Origin: Sipunculus nudus
Taxonomy: Eukaryota; Annelida; Sipuncula; Golfingiida; Sipunculidae
Assembly (NCBI GenBank): GCA_026874595.1
Contig: CM049313.1
Location: 23,432,008 to 23,496,007 of the forward strand
Reading direction: 5' to 3'
Length of the DNA stretch: 64,000 bases
The position numbers and the translations under genes were made by a program. A model generated the notes under the pieces. The model searched no databases. It was not told the DNA's origin and worked only from the letters and a program-made list of their open reading frames with translations. This document shows positions 54,351-64,000 of this stretch, piece by piece. Numbering within the stretch: the first letter of the stretch is position 1; every line of letters starts with the position of its first letter.

Positions 54351-56069
54351 CATTATATGCATGGTGTTATGCATAAAACTCTAATTGAAGCCGAGAGGTT
54401 TGCCGGAGAATTTTCGAAGAATTTGATATGTTAAATAAAATCATTTTTATATGAAAATATATATTATGCTGAACATCGCCATTTAAAGTTGCCCTCCGCG
54501 CCCGTGAATCCGCCAGTAAAGGAACCTGTTATCTTGCATGGTAGTACAGTACAGCGCTGAGACGTGATCTCGATAATTGCATTCCGGTTATAACGCACAA
54601 AAACTGAGCACTCACATGGTCGGGCAATCCCGCTGCGCAAAAGTTCGTGGTAGCATTATATTATGTGGTACATTTAATGGCTGTATATATTTTTAAATAT
54701 CATGCACTCCTTTCCGTTTGAAAGCTGAGCCAATGTTTTCCAGTGAGACAGTCACTGCGTTCAGGCAGTGTGTTAAACCCGGATCCCACTCCGGATCCCG
54801 GAACCCAAGAAAAATTTGTAATTCTTAAACTCTCATGGTAATTTGTCCAGATATTTTAGCATAATCGAATCTTAACAAATATTTTATATTATGTTTGGTT
54901 AAAACATAAAAAAATAGTCTGTTTTGCAACAAAATTTGATGAAAAAAAAACACTTACGGACCCTGGGGCACGGACCTCACGGATTACACGGACCCCGTTT
55001 TCTCGTTGTTTTACCATTTCTTTAGTACATACATGTATTTGACATCACGTTTAGCCATGACACATTTGTGATTTATTATTGTGTTTGTATCTGTATTTTT
55101 ACATTTCTGTCATAATTTTATATTTGCTATTTATTTCATTTGTGTAGCGGTTTAAAAAGTATTATAATTTAAAACATTTACAAAATCATTATTTTGGAAC
55201 CTGTAGTTGCTTGAAATGCAAGTAATCAACAATTCCTTTCGGTATTTATATTATTGCCAACTTTAAAATTGCATGGTTGTTATGAACGGTGCACGAAACC
55301 TGTTGTTATGTGGAAGTGCTCTGATATATCAGTCTCAGGTCCGCTCAACTGTTAGTGCACTTAAAATTAAATCTCCCCCACTGTGTCCGCACTATTATAT
55401 TTTTATTTAAAATAACAAATATTATATTTAGTGTGTGACATGAGTGCTATTTTTGTCCTCTTTTAGTCATAAATAAAAATATGAGCGGTGGTTACTGGGT
55501 TCCGTCAAAATTGAACAGTCGGCAAATTCAAGTAAATGAGGTCCGTCTTCATGGAAATATTTTTGTAATTATAAATCTTTCAGTGAATCGGTCATTTACA
55601 AATGTGCAACATCTAGGGACTTAGCTCTGTTCTTACATCAGCAATAGTGGTGTTTTTATCGATATAAATAATGGAAAATGAGGAAATTGGTTTTTGGGGT
55701 CCGGGGACCGTGGGGTCCGGGTTTTACACACTGCCCTGCATTCACTACCGTTTGGAAATTTTTCATTCTTTAAAAAAGCCCCCTTTTGAGCATTCTCCTC
55801 ACGCGAGATTCCCTTGTGCACAATAGACCTTTTCGCTGCCTTTTGAGAAGGGATCACCAATGCGGATTATTTCGGGCCGGTCACAACGAAATGTGAGAAA
55901 ACCCCAGATAGGGCCCCCGGAGTAAAACTCTGTCCCGCCATCACTCACCCTATGGCCATTGTGTTACCGGGCCCAAAGACACAAAGAAAAGAGGCGCCCG
56001 CGGGGGAGCAAATATTAAAATTATTAATTATGCAGGTAATACGCAAATACTGCAAATAAAAGGGGGCGG
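54351..56069. other. Intergenic, no gene seen
   Basis: No coding exon or structured repeat. Short GGGTCCG/CGGACCCC-type blocks around 54778-54800, 54955-55000 and 55690-55720 are similar to each other, perhaps remnants of one element. Confidence 0.4.
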
Positions 56070-56176
56070 AAACTCTTCGGACAAACCCAGAGCATATGTA
56101 TGTCGAAAATCACGGCAATCCGTACGGCGGTATCAGAGGAGATACGGAAAATCACAAAAATCGCCTTACGCTGTTA

Positions 56177-56180
<4 letters not shown>
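56070..56180 (+). repeat. 3' end copy of the 54035-54350 repeat
   Basis: Matches the final third of that element, including the GCCTTACGCTGTTAATATATA end. Confidence 0.65.
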
Positions 56181-56244
<64 letters not shown>

Positions 56245-56365
56245 TATAATAATAATAATAATAATGATAATAATAAAAATAAAAATAATAACAATAATAA
56301 CAACAATAATAATAATAAATATTAATTATAATGATGATTATAATAATAACAACAACAACAAGAAC

Positions 56366-56398
<33 letters not shown>

Positions 56399-56460
56399 TG
56401 ATAATAATAAAATAATTATAAAACAATAACTATAATGACAATAAAAAAGTAATAATTATA

Positions 56461-56491
<31 letters not shown>

Positions 56492-56510
56492 TTTATAATT
56501 CTAATGAAAT
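56181..56510. repeat. (AAT)n-rich microsatellite
   Basis: About 330 bp of AAT/AAC-type simple sequence. Frames across it encode only Ile or Asn runs. Confidence 0.92.
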
Positions 56511-59088
56511 TATAATAATAAAATGATTATAAAAGATACAACAAATTTGAAGCACCCTATTTATATTCTAAAAACATGCTCTAAATTGAATAAAATGAAC
56601 CTATTAAGAACATTAAAGACATAAAAAAAAGATAAAACCTGTATCTCCATAGATAAGGAACTATCTTGAAGTACATGTACAACCAAATTTTAACATTACC
56701 AGATTGTGCAAAATGTGACATTTTCAATAGATATGAAGTAGTCCTTTGATGAAACGATTCGAGTTTTCGGGTGAAAAATGATAAATTCAAATGTTTCCTG
56801 ATTGAGCTTCGAGTACCAGACCGGTCGTGAGATATGCTGATGTACTTTCCAATAACACCTACCATGTGCGACAAAGAATCCCGTATATCTCAGCATATTG
56901 GTATATCCCTCTGCACGTTTGTTGTCTGATCGCATACAAGCATGTCACGCATGATCTATATGGGGCGATAGTCAACTTTACCCGGCACAGGAAATGTCTC
57001 GGCACTATAAGGATGGAAATTACACTTAGGCTTGCAAGTTCACATGTATTCTGTTGTATTAATTCATCCCCCGTGATGTCACGATTCAAGTAGGCCTGTT
57101 CCAGTCCAATATAAATACCTACAGAGTCATCACCGCTACTGTGGCCATACGTACAGTGTTTGGTTAATCAAAGGCATATACGGCTAAAATAGAAATACTT
57201 AAATAATATATTTAAGCCAATTGTCTCCTAGCACAACATTATAGGTACATAAACGCTATATATGCATAATCTAACACTGTTATATCATTTTTGCTGAATA
57301 AACTAAACTAACCCGACTTACTGTCTCCAGATTACCTTTTTTCTGTCCGTTTTTATTATTCTGCTTGTGACACGTGTATCTGTTCCCCATAACATGACTG
57401 CGTGACCAGAGGTCCGATCTTGAGCATGCGCAACTACTAGACAATTAAGAAGAAGAAAAGTGAAAAAAGAGGAACAGAACAACACTCTTAAAAAATTATG
57501 ATGTTGCGCTACCGGGTTGTGTGCGCTATGTTAATTATTTTGCCCCACTGATCGCAGACATGGCAAGTTTATTTCCACTTGTATGCAGGAGTAAGCAAAC
57601 GGTTTCAGAATGAAACATTAACAGATACTACAATATTATCAGGATAAAACAAACTATACATCATGTATATTTATCATACATGGTATGTAAATATGTCCCT
57701 TTAACGCTGGCTATCAAATTATAGGCTATCAAAACTCACATTTGTCCAGCGAAAAAAAAAACATTCTATAAAATGGTTTATAGAAAAAGGATTTAATTTC
57801 TGCATAGTTACTGATGAATAACAGAAAAACCTAATTAGATGTCAAGAATTTCAAATATTCCTAATAGCTGAAATTAGCCCATATAATATTTTCATTAAGC
57901 ACATGGGGTTAAAAATGTGAGTATATAAAAAGTAGTTAGGAGAATTAATGTAAGAGCTGATTAAAGAATAATGGCATATTTTGTTTCAATTTAGCAGTCA
58001 CCTGAACTAGTGTTGATGATGTGCTAATAATATTAATGGGACGCGTCATATATATTAAAGTATAACTATGGAAAAAATAAATATATATCACTATTAGATA
58101 TACCTAAACGAAAGCTACTTCTGTATATATAAAACACTTTTAGCACAAACAAAACATAATCCTGGCTAAATAAAGACATTGGGTTGATATTGCTAGTTTC
58201 ATTGAATGGGCGTGACGTTTTGGTAAAATAGTACATAACCCACATTTTTCTTAATGAAACAATTTAATCAGATGTCATTTGCTTTTACTTGTAATTATTA
58301 TATTGTTTTGTATTCAAAATTGTAACCGTTACATGTATTCTATAACAAACGTTGATGAGTTTAGGCCTATTTATACACACATCTTGCTTAGGATCTTAAA
58401 AGAACTACGTTATAGGAGTATGTATTTGAGCCCAGTCGTCACAGGCTGTCACAGGCCTATAAAGCAGATCAGGGCAGGCGGTTAAGTTCTTGTAATTATA
58501 ATTAGTTATCGCTAGTTCTTGTATCCAAACCCGGAGCGTAGCCAGGGTTATCCCTCCTCGACTCTGCATGAAACATAAATGGGCCAATGTCCAATCCCCA
58601 TTTGACACAACCAAGGTTAAACAGTTGATGCGTTAGTGTTATCTAGGTGGGACGTCATTATATGTTTTCTGAAAAGGTTTATGTAGTGCTGATATTTAGA
58701 GATATTAATTTATTGTATTTAGAGATTGGCATACAAGGAATACCTAACATACGATAAATTTGACTTAATGGCATAAAAATAAATGTGATATAATATGACT
58801 CAAATTCATATCTTTGCATCTTTTTAAAGCGAGAAAACTTTGCCTTCATATACATGACCAGCGGCTGCTCTTTTGACATAAGATACTCAATCAAGATGCC
58901 AGGCTTTATTATTCGAAATTTTTGGTGGGTCGACATAACTTTGTAATAAGGCATTCACTCCTGTATACATCAGGGTTTCCATAAGCGCCTATATGCGTAA
59001 TAATACTTTATGTGTGAAAAAATATCTGTGTTTGTACGTTCGCATATAATAGTATATGGCAGGTATATATAGTCGCATAGAGGATAAA
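56511..59088. other. Intergenic, no gene seen
   Basis: Several short open frames on both strands, none with a recognisable domain or splice context. Confidence 0.45.
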
Positions 59089-59129
59089 ACAGGCCCCCCC
59101 CCCCCAAAAAAAAAAAAAAAAAAAAAAAA
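59089..59129. repeat. Poly-C followed by poly-A
   Basis: About 13 C then about 26 A, then TGACGTCA. Confidence 0.9.
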
Positions 59130-59964
59130 TGACGTCATTTACAGAGATTCACACAAACCCTATAAGTGAAAATTGCTCTTGTTGCGATTTTCACGCATTT
59201 ATTCACATACTCATCTACGCTGACGGACACATGGAAACACCCAGTTGCAAATTACGCGTATATGGAAATAACTTCAAATAAGGCTTAGGTCTGAAATGTG
59301 GACCAATGTTCTCAGGTGACATTGGAAAAAATAGTTACAGTTCACGACTGCAGATGGCGCTCATCTCAGTGCTCGGTCTGCGTTAACTCATTTCGTGTCT
59401 ATGGCGTATCCAAACATTGTTGCAAAATATGATTTAACAAGTTGGCCTATAAACATGTCCAACACTATGCAACATGGTGATCTACGTACAAAACTATTCT
59501 TGGCAAAATCACGGATTCAATACAAATGACATAACGGCAGATTACAGAGTCCTTATCAAGGCCACACCCAGAGTTAACTGTTTTACTGAACTGTCGCTCC
59601 TATTTCTACACTATCTGTTTTATGAAGGAGCACCATGTACTTATTGTATCCGCCAAAACAGAGTTTTGCGGATACTATGTCTCTAGTTGCACGCCGCCGC
59701 TGGCACCACCGCCGCCGCCGCATAGGTTTCTGGAGAACGCCTCCTTAACCACTGGGCAGAATTTTTTTAAAGTTCGGAATTATGATCCGGTCACATGTGA
59801 ACTGCTGCGCCCTCATTTTTGGTTGACCTCTGACCTTTCCTCTCTCTAGTGCCTTCATTCCGTGCGTCTGTTTTGACACATTAACCCACATATCTTCGGA
59901 CTCGTTTGACAAATCAGGATAAAAATTTTTATACAAATGTAGTCCTTGGATAGCTTTATAACAT
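59130..59964. other. Intergenic, one DR1 match
   Basis: TGACCTCTGACCT (DR1) at 59824-59836. CCGCCG-type run at 59690-59722. No gene seen. Confidence 0.4.
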
Positions 59965-60760
59965 AAACAAAAAAAATGGAGGCGCTACCTGCAACCATTT
60001 TTGCACAGTGTCCATCTGTTCATTTGTCTTGGGATAAAATCACTCATATCTCTGCAGTGGTTGGACTTATCCACCTGAAATTTGGCTTGTGTATACATCC
60101 TGGATAGCTTTCTTGATTTTTATGACAGGTGGCGCCACCTACATGCACTTTCAGGCTGCAGACGTTCAGGCTTTTATCTCAGGACTGGTTTGACGTATCC
60201 TCCTGAAGTTTTGTATGTGTATAGATCTCACATAGCTCCTTATCATACGCAAAACCCTCTTTCTCTCCCTATCGTCGCGTCCTCGAAAGAACGTCACGTT
60301 ATTGGACACGGGAACCAGTCTAAGCATCCATCTGTTTGTCTGCCGTGGGATAAAATCACTCATATCTCGGATATCACTCATAAAATCACTCATATACATC
60401 TTGGATAACTTTCTTGATTTTGTGGCAGATTGCGCCACCTACATTAATGTTAACGCTGCAGACATCCATGCTAATAACTCAGGACTGGTTCGACGTATCC
60501 CCCTAAAAAAATTTGCATATGTATAGATCTCACATAGCTCTTAATCATACACACAGTTGGTGGCGCCACCTGCAACAATTTTGGCACAGCGTCCTTCTGT
60601 TTGTCTGCTGTGGGATAAAATCACTCATATACAGGCAGTGGTTTGACTTATCTGCCTATAATTTTGTATATGTATACAACTTTGATAGCTTTCTGGAATT
60701 TGTGGCAGGTGGCGCCACCTACATACACATTTCGATTGTAGACATCCATCCTAAAATGTA
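59965..60760 (+). repeat. GTGGCGCCACCT-cored repeat cluster
   Basis: Three or four diverged units of roughly 250-300 bp, each with the palindrome GGTGGCGCCACCT (60127, 60560 and 60709 regions), 'tgggataaaatcactcatat', 'gactggtt(t/c)gacgtatcc' and 'tgtatagatctcacatagctc' blocks. The same core appears at 38315-38345 and 63655-64000. Confidence 0.8.
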
Positions 60761-62339
60761 TCACACCTCACTCTATTTCCCGTTGCCACTCAATCCATGC
60801 CTCACTTCACCCGTCCCACTCTAATTTCGGCGGATACACGTAGTCGACACAACACGTAGTCGCATGTCGACTACCCGTATTCTAGTTTTTTTTTTATCTA
60901 TATTATAAATGTCACATAACTCTCTTCTTATTACACACGCCTGGGAATTGTACGTTTTTTGTTTTTTTTTTTTTTTTAGCTGTCGGGAATGAAGTAAAAT
61001 GTGTCCTAAGTATATTCATTTTTTTTTATTTCTCCACTAATCGAGAGGTATTTAACATTATTTGCGACGGGGCTTTTGTACTGATCTGTCGGAAAACAGC
61101 AGTTTGTAACTCTAAATTGAAGGCCTAAGGCTTTAGTTTTCGTGATATCAACAAACATGATTCTGTTTGTATAATATCTGTTAAGTCGGGCTGGAAATAA
61201 ACTTTGTTAACTATTGCATATTAATTTACAAATTAACTTCAGGCTGCCATTCCTGTAAACTAAACATTCACCTATCAAGGGTGTGTTGTTTTGTTGTTTA
61301 TTAGTCAGTATTCATTATTAGTCAGTATTCATTATTCATTAAAGCGCCATCTGTCATATTTGGGTGAAACTAAATAAGTGCATAATAATGAACTGGGAGG
61401 ATAAGCCGGCATTACTAATTGTATCTCTTATACCTTGTATCGAAAAACATTCTTTGTACTCGTAATGTAACATTTTCATTCACAAATTAATGGAAAAATT
61501 GAAATGGATTAAACGCTGTGATGTTCATATGCACAATATATATGTTCACAGCAAGAATTTAACATTTTTATTATTTCCGTAAGTTGGCTAGGTTTCAGAG
61601 ATTTTGTCACAACTGATATGTTCTTTTTCGATCGCCGCGTGCGCCGTATGTTTTGGCATCAGAGTCCGTACAATTTTTTTTTAATTCTGGTTGTGGCCTG
61701 ACAACAGTATATCAGAAAATAGTTACTTAATTGGACACAAGATGGCACAACCTTCCGCTTGCAACAGATGTTTTCTAGTGCATCATGACTCAATGCAATC
61801 GATCAGTTAATCTGATTAATTAATGAATAAAACTTAACACTAGTTCGTTACTGATTTGATTTAGAATTATTAGAAGGAACAGTCTGGTGTTTAAACAACA
61901 GCAGACCCCAAGAGACCGAGACGTTTTATCAGTATTCACAAAATTTGAAAGATCGCACTCGTAGGCTATTGTGATAATGAATATTATCTGATATTAGGCG
62001 AGACCACATGCTGAGACTCATGTATTAACAGAGCCATCAAGGATTCTGGGCGCGTGTGCTACATAGGCGTTACTGAAAGCGAGAGGAATTTTAAGTAATT
62101 TAGGGATTTGCGACAAACCTAGTCACATGTCAAGGGAACGCGCACGGTTGTTCGTTGCGCTCGTGGTGCCCTCCAAATGAAAAGAGCAACTTGACAATTA
62201 TAATTATTTTAATTATAAATACATATAATTTAATAAATAAATAATTCATTGTTTTTTTAATAATATCTCATATTATTGATTAAGCATATGGTTTATTAAG
62301 CTTAAGTAATTACTGTACTAACAAAAACATGTTTAATTT
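60761..62339. other. Intergenic, no gene seen
   Basis: Small hairpin GTAGTCGACA/TGTCGACTAC at 60840-60874. The rest is AT-rich without coding signal. Confidence 0.45.
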
Positions 62340-63320
62340 ACAACTCCAAACAGAGAAGAAACGCTATGCACCATTTAGTGGACAACTGGTTCTTTATCAT
62401 TGATCAGGGCCAACTTAGTGCCGCGTGTTTTCTCGATGTTAAAATGGTTTTGATTCACTAACACGTGGTATTTTTTTTAGCAAATTAGAACCATATAAAG
62501 TTTATGGAACTTCTCTGAAGTGGTTTCATTTATATTTAAATGATCGAGTAAAAATTCGTAACTTTCACTAACAGTATTTCAGATGTAAACTCTATAACAA
62601 CATGTGTACTTCACCGTTTTTTTAGTCTACCTAAACGAATAAACTGTTAATGTCCTTGGAGCTTTATGCTCCATCTATGCCGATGATATCACAATATATG
62701 TGAACGGCCCTGACGTCAATACTACCAAAAACAAAATTCAGGCTGGCTTGTCCCAAGTAGTTAATAGGATGAGTAATATAAATCTCTCAATGAATGCCGA
62801 AAGATCAGCTTCCATTTAAATACACTCCAAACAACGTAGGTCTAATGATAACCCTGCAATTACATGTAGAAAAGATGATTGTACTATTGTGAGTGTTGAA
62901 GATGGTCACCATTTGGGTATTGCAATTGACCGTCATCTGTCATGGAAGAATCGCACAAAACTAGTAATAAAGAAATTTTGTTCAAAGGATAGCACCGATT
63001 CAGCAAATTCCTCCCTAAAAAGTACTTGAATACCTTTTTATCATGCGTTTATTCAGCAAAATCTTGACTATAGCCTTACTGTTTGGGGAAATTGCGCTCT
63101 TACCTTTCGTCTTTCCATTCAGGGGCTTCAAGGTGGAGCAGCCTAATTAACCTCAGACATTAATGGTTCAGCGCATAGCAGAAAGACAATCATCCATGAC
63201 AATGGATGGATGAACATAAAGCAACATTACATGTACCTTTTTATCGATATTAACATATAAATAAATCAATGGACTCGCCCCTTCTTATCTTATTAAGAAA
63301 TTTTCATTGCCAGTGATGTA
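62340..63320 (+). mobile_element. Decayed non-LTR (LINE) reverse transcriptase
   Basis: Pieces of a reverse transcriptase are readable across frames: DNWFFIIDQG and AACFLDVK (62381-62445), YGTSLKWF and YLNDR (62500-62555), the catalytic YADD with DITIYVNG after it (62676-62705), LGIAIDRHLSWKN (62913-62951), FIQQNLDYSLTVWGNC (63048-63096) and NGLAPSYL (63268-63291). Order and spacing fit a LINE of the jockey/CR1-like kind. At least four stops and a frame change show it is dead. Endonuclease and 3' tail were not found. Confidence 0.88.
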
Positions 63321-63654
63321 ACTCAGTATACCACTTGTTCATTCTGTATATTAACGCATTCCGTTAGGTGACGTGGCATGATCGGATTGGCCGTCCTTGA
63401 ATCACGTGATTACATCCCAACCTTATAGCGGGAACGAGATCTGTTGGGACGACTGATCTGAGAATGACATCAGACGTCAAAGTCTTTTCCTAGAATTACA
63501 GTCTCAGTTAAACTACACGTATGTATGGCTGATTTTACATATCTCCATTGTAAAGAATTATTTTCTGAACAGTTAAAGGCCCTTTACTTCTAAAACATGT
63601 ATTCCTAACAAAGAGTGATATTTTTGAAAGCCTTCGAAGTAAAAGGTGAACATT
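63321..63654. other. Intergenic, no gene seen
   Basis: Flank of the LINE remnant, no recognisable feature. Confidence 0.4.
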
Positions 63655-64000
63655 ATAACAAGCATCGTGTTTTCAGACCTGGTGGCGTTACCTACACTCT
63701 TTTTTTGCGTCCATAGCTCTCGGATACCTTCATTTCGTGCTCAAGACAGGTGGCGCCAGGTGCGGTCGTTTTCGCAATGCGTTTGCTTTGGGTGGAAATC
63801 AATCATTTCCCACGAGTGGTTCCTTGTATCGGCCTGAAATTTGGTATGTTCATCCATTTTGGAAATCTTTCTCGTGCGCCTTAGAGATGGCGCCACTTAT
63901 AATCGCGTACCCTTATATATCCATGAATATATCTCATTAGTGGTTCGATGTATCTATGTAATATTTGGCATGTCCATAGATCTTTGATATCTTAATCTCA
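63655..64000 (+). repeat. GTGGCGCCA-cored repeat, distal copy
   Basis: Shares AGGTGGCGCCAGGTGC, 'gcctgaaatttggtatgttcatcc', 'gatggcgccac' and 'atgtccatagatctttgat' blocks with 59965-60760. Runs off the window end. Confidence 0.65.

Noticed and set aside
56096-56398. Poly-Ile/poly-Asn open frame
   Set aside because: Lies entirely on AAT microsatellite sequence.

Overview
The window is animal nuclear DNA. Genes are split by GT-AG introns, the background is AT-rich, (TA)n microsatellites are abundant, and there are tRNA-derived SINE-like repeats and a decayed non-LTR retrotransposon. The gene families (a mitochondrial-clan cytochrome P450 close to molluscan CYP10, plus SLC16/MCT transporters) and the dispersed repeats built on TGACCTTTGACCT or GTCCGTCCGTC point to a mollusc, probably a marine bivalve. 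That assignment is inference.

Layout: 1-8750 is repeat-rich intergenic DNA (SINE-like copy, 90-bp and 43-bp tandem arrays, several (TA)n tracts, a long hairpin at 8139-8311). A promoter-like block at 8759-8888 precedes P450 gene A (+ strand, 11 coding exons, 9122-20455, 588 residues). Two intronless-coding SLC16/MCT transporter genes follow on the minus strand (22592-23983 and 31898-33298). They are separated by intergenic DNA holding a 1.6-kb array of 60-bp repeats. After about 6.7 kb of intergenic DNA comes P450 gene B (minus strand, 11 coding exons, 51222-40012, also 588 residues), a paralogue of A. From 51490 to the end I see no intact gene, only repeats and a broken LINE reverse transcriptase (62340-63320).

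The two P450 genes point at each other and enclose the two transporters. All eleven coding exons have identical lengths and phases in A and B, while the introns share almost nothing. The inferred proteins have basic N-termini, the I-helix acid/Thr pair, ExxR with the two basic residues expected for adrenodoxin docking, PERW and the heme-Cys loop. They should therefore be mitochondrial inner-membrane monooxygenases. Both promoters carry the same ordered module: a perfect CRE, a 17-bp block, an inverted CCAAT box, then an AT-rich TATA-like box. Both genes carry a perfect DR1 nuclear-receptor element immediately after the stop codon. Patches of near-complete nucleotide identity, including 76 of 76 bases in the targeting-peptide exon, suggest gene conversion or constraint at DNA level.

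The transporters could move a substrate or product of the P450s, but only their position supports that.
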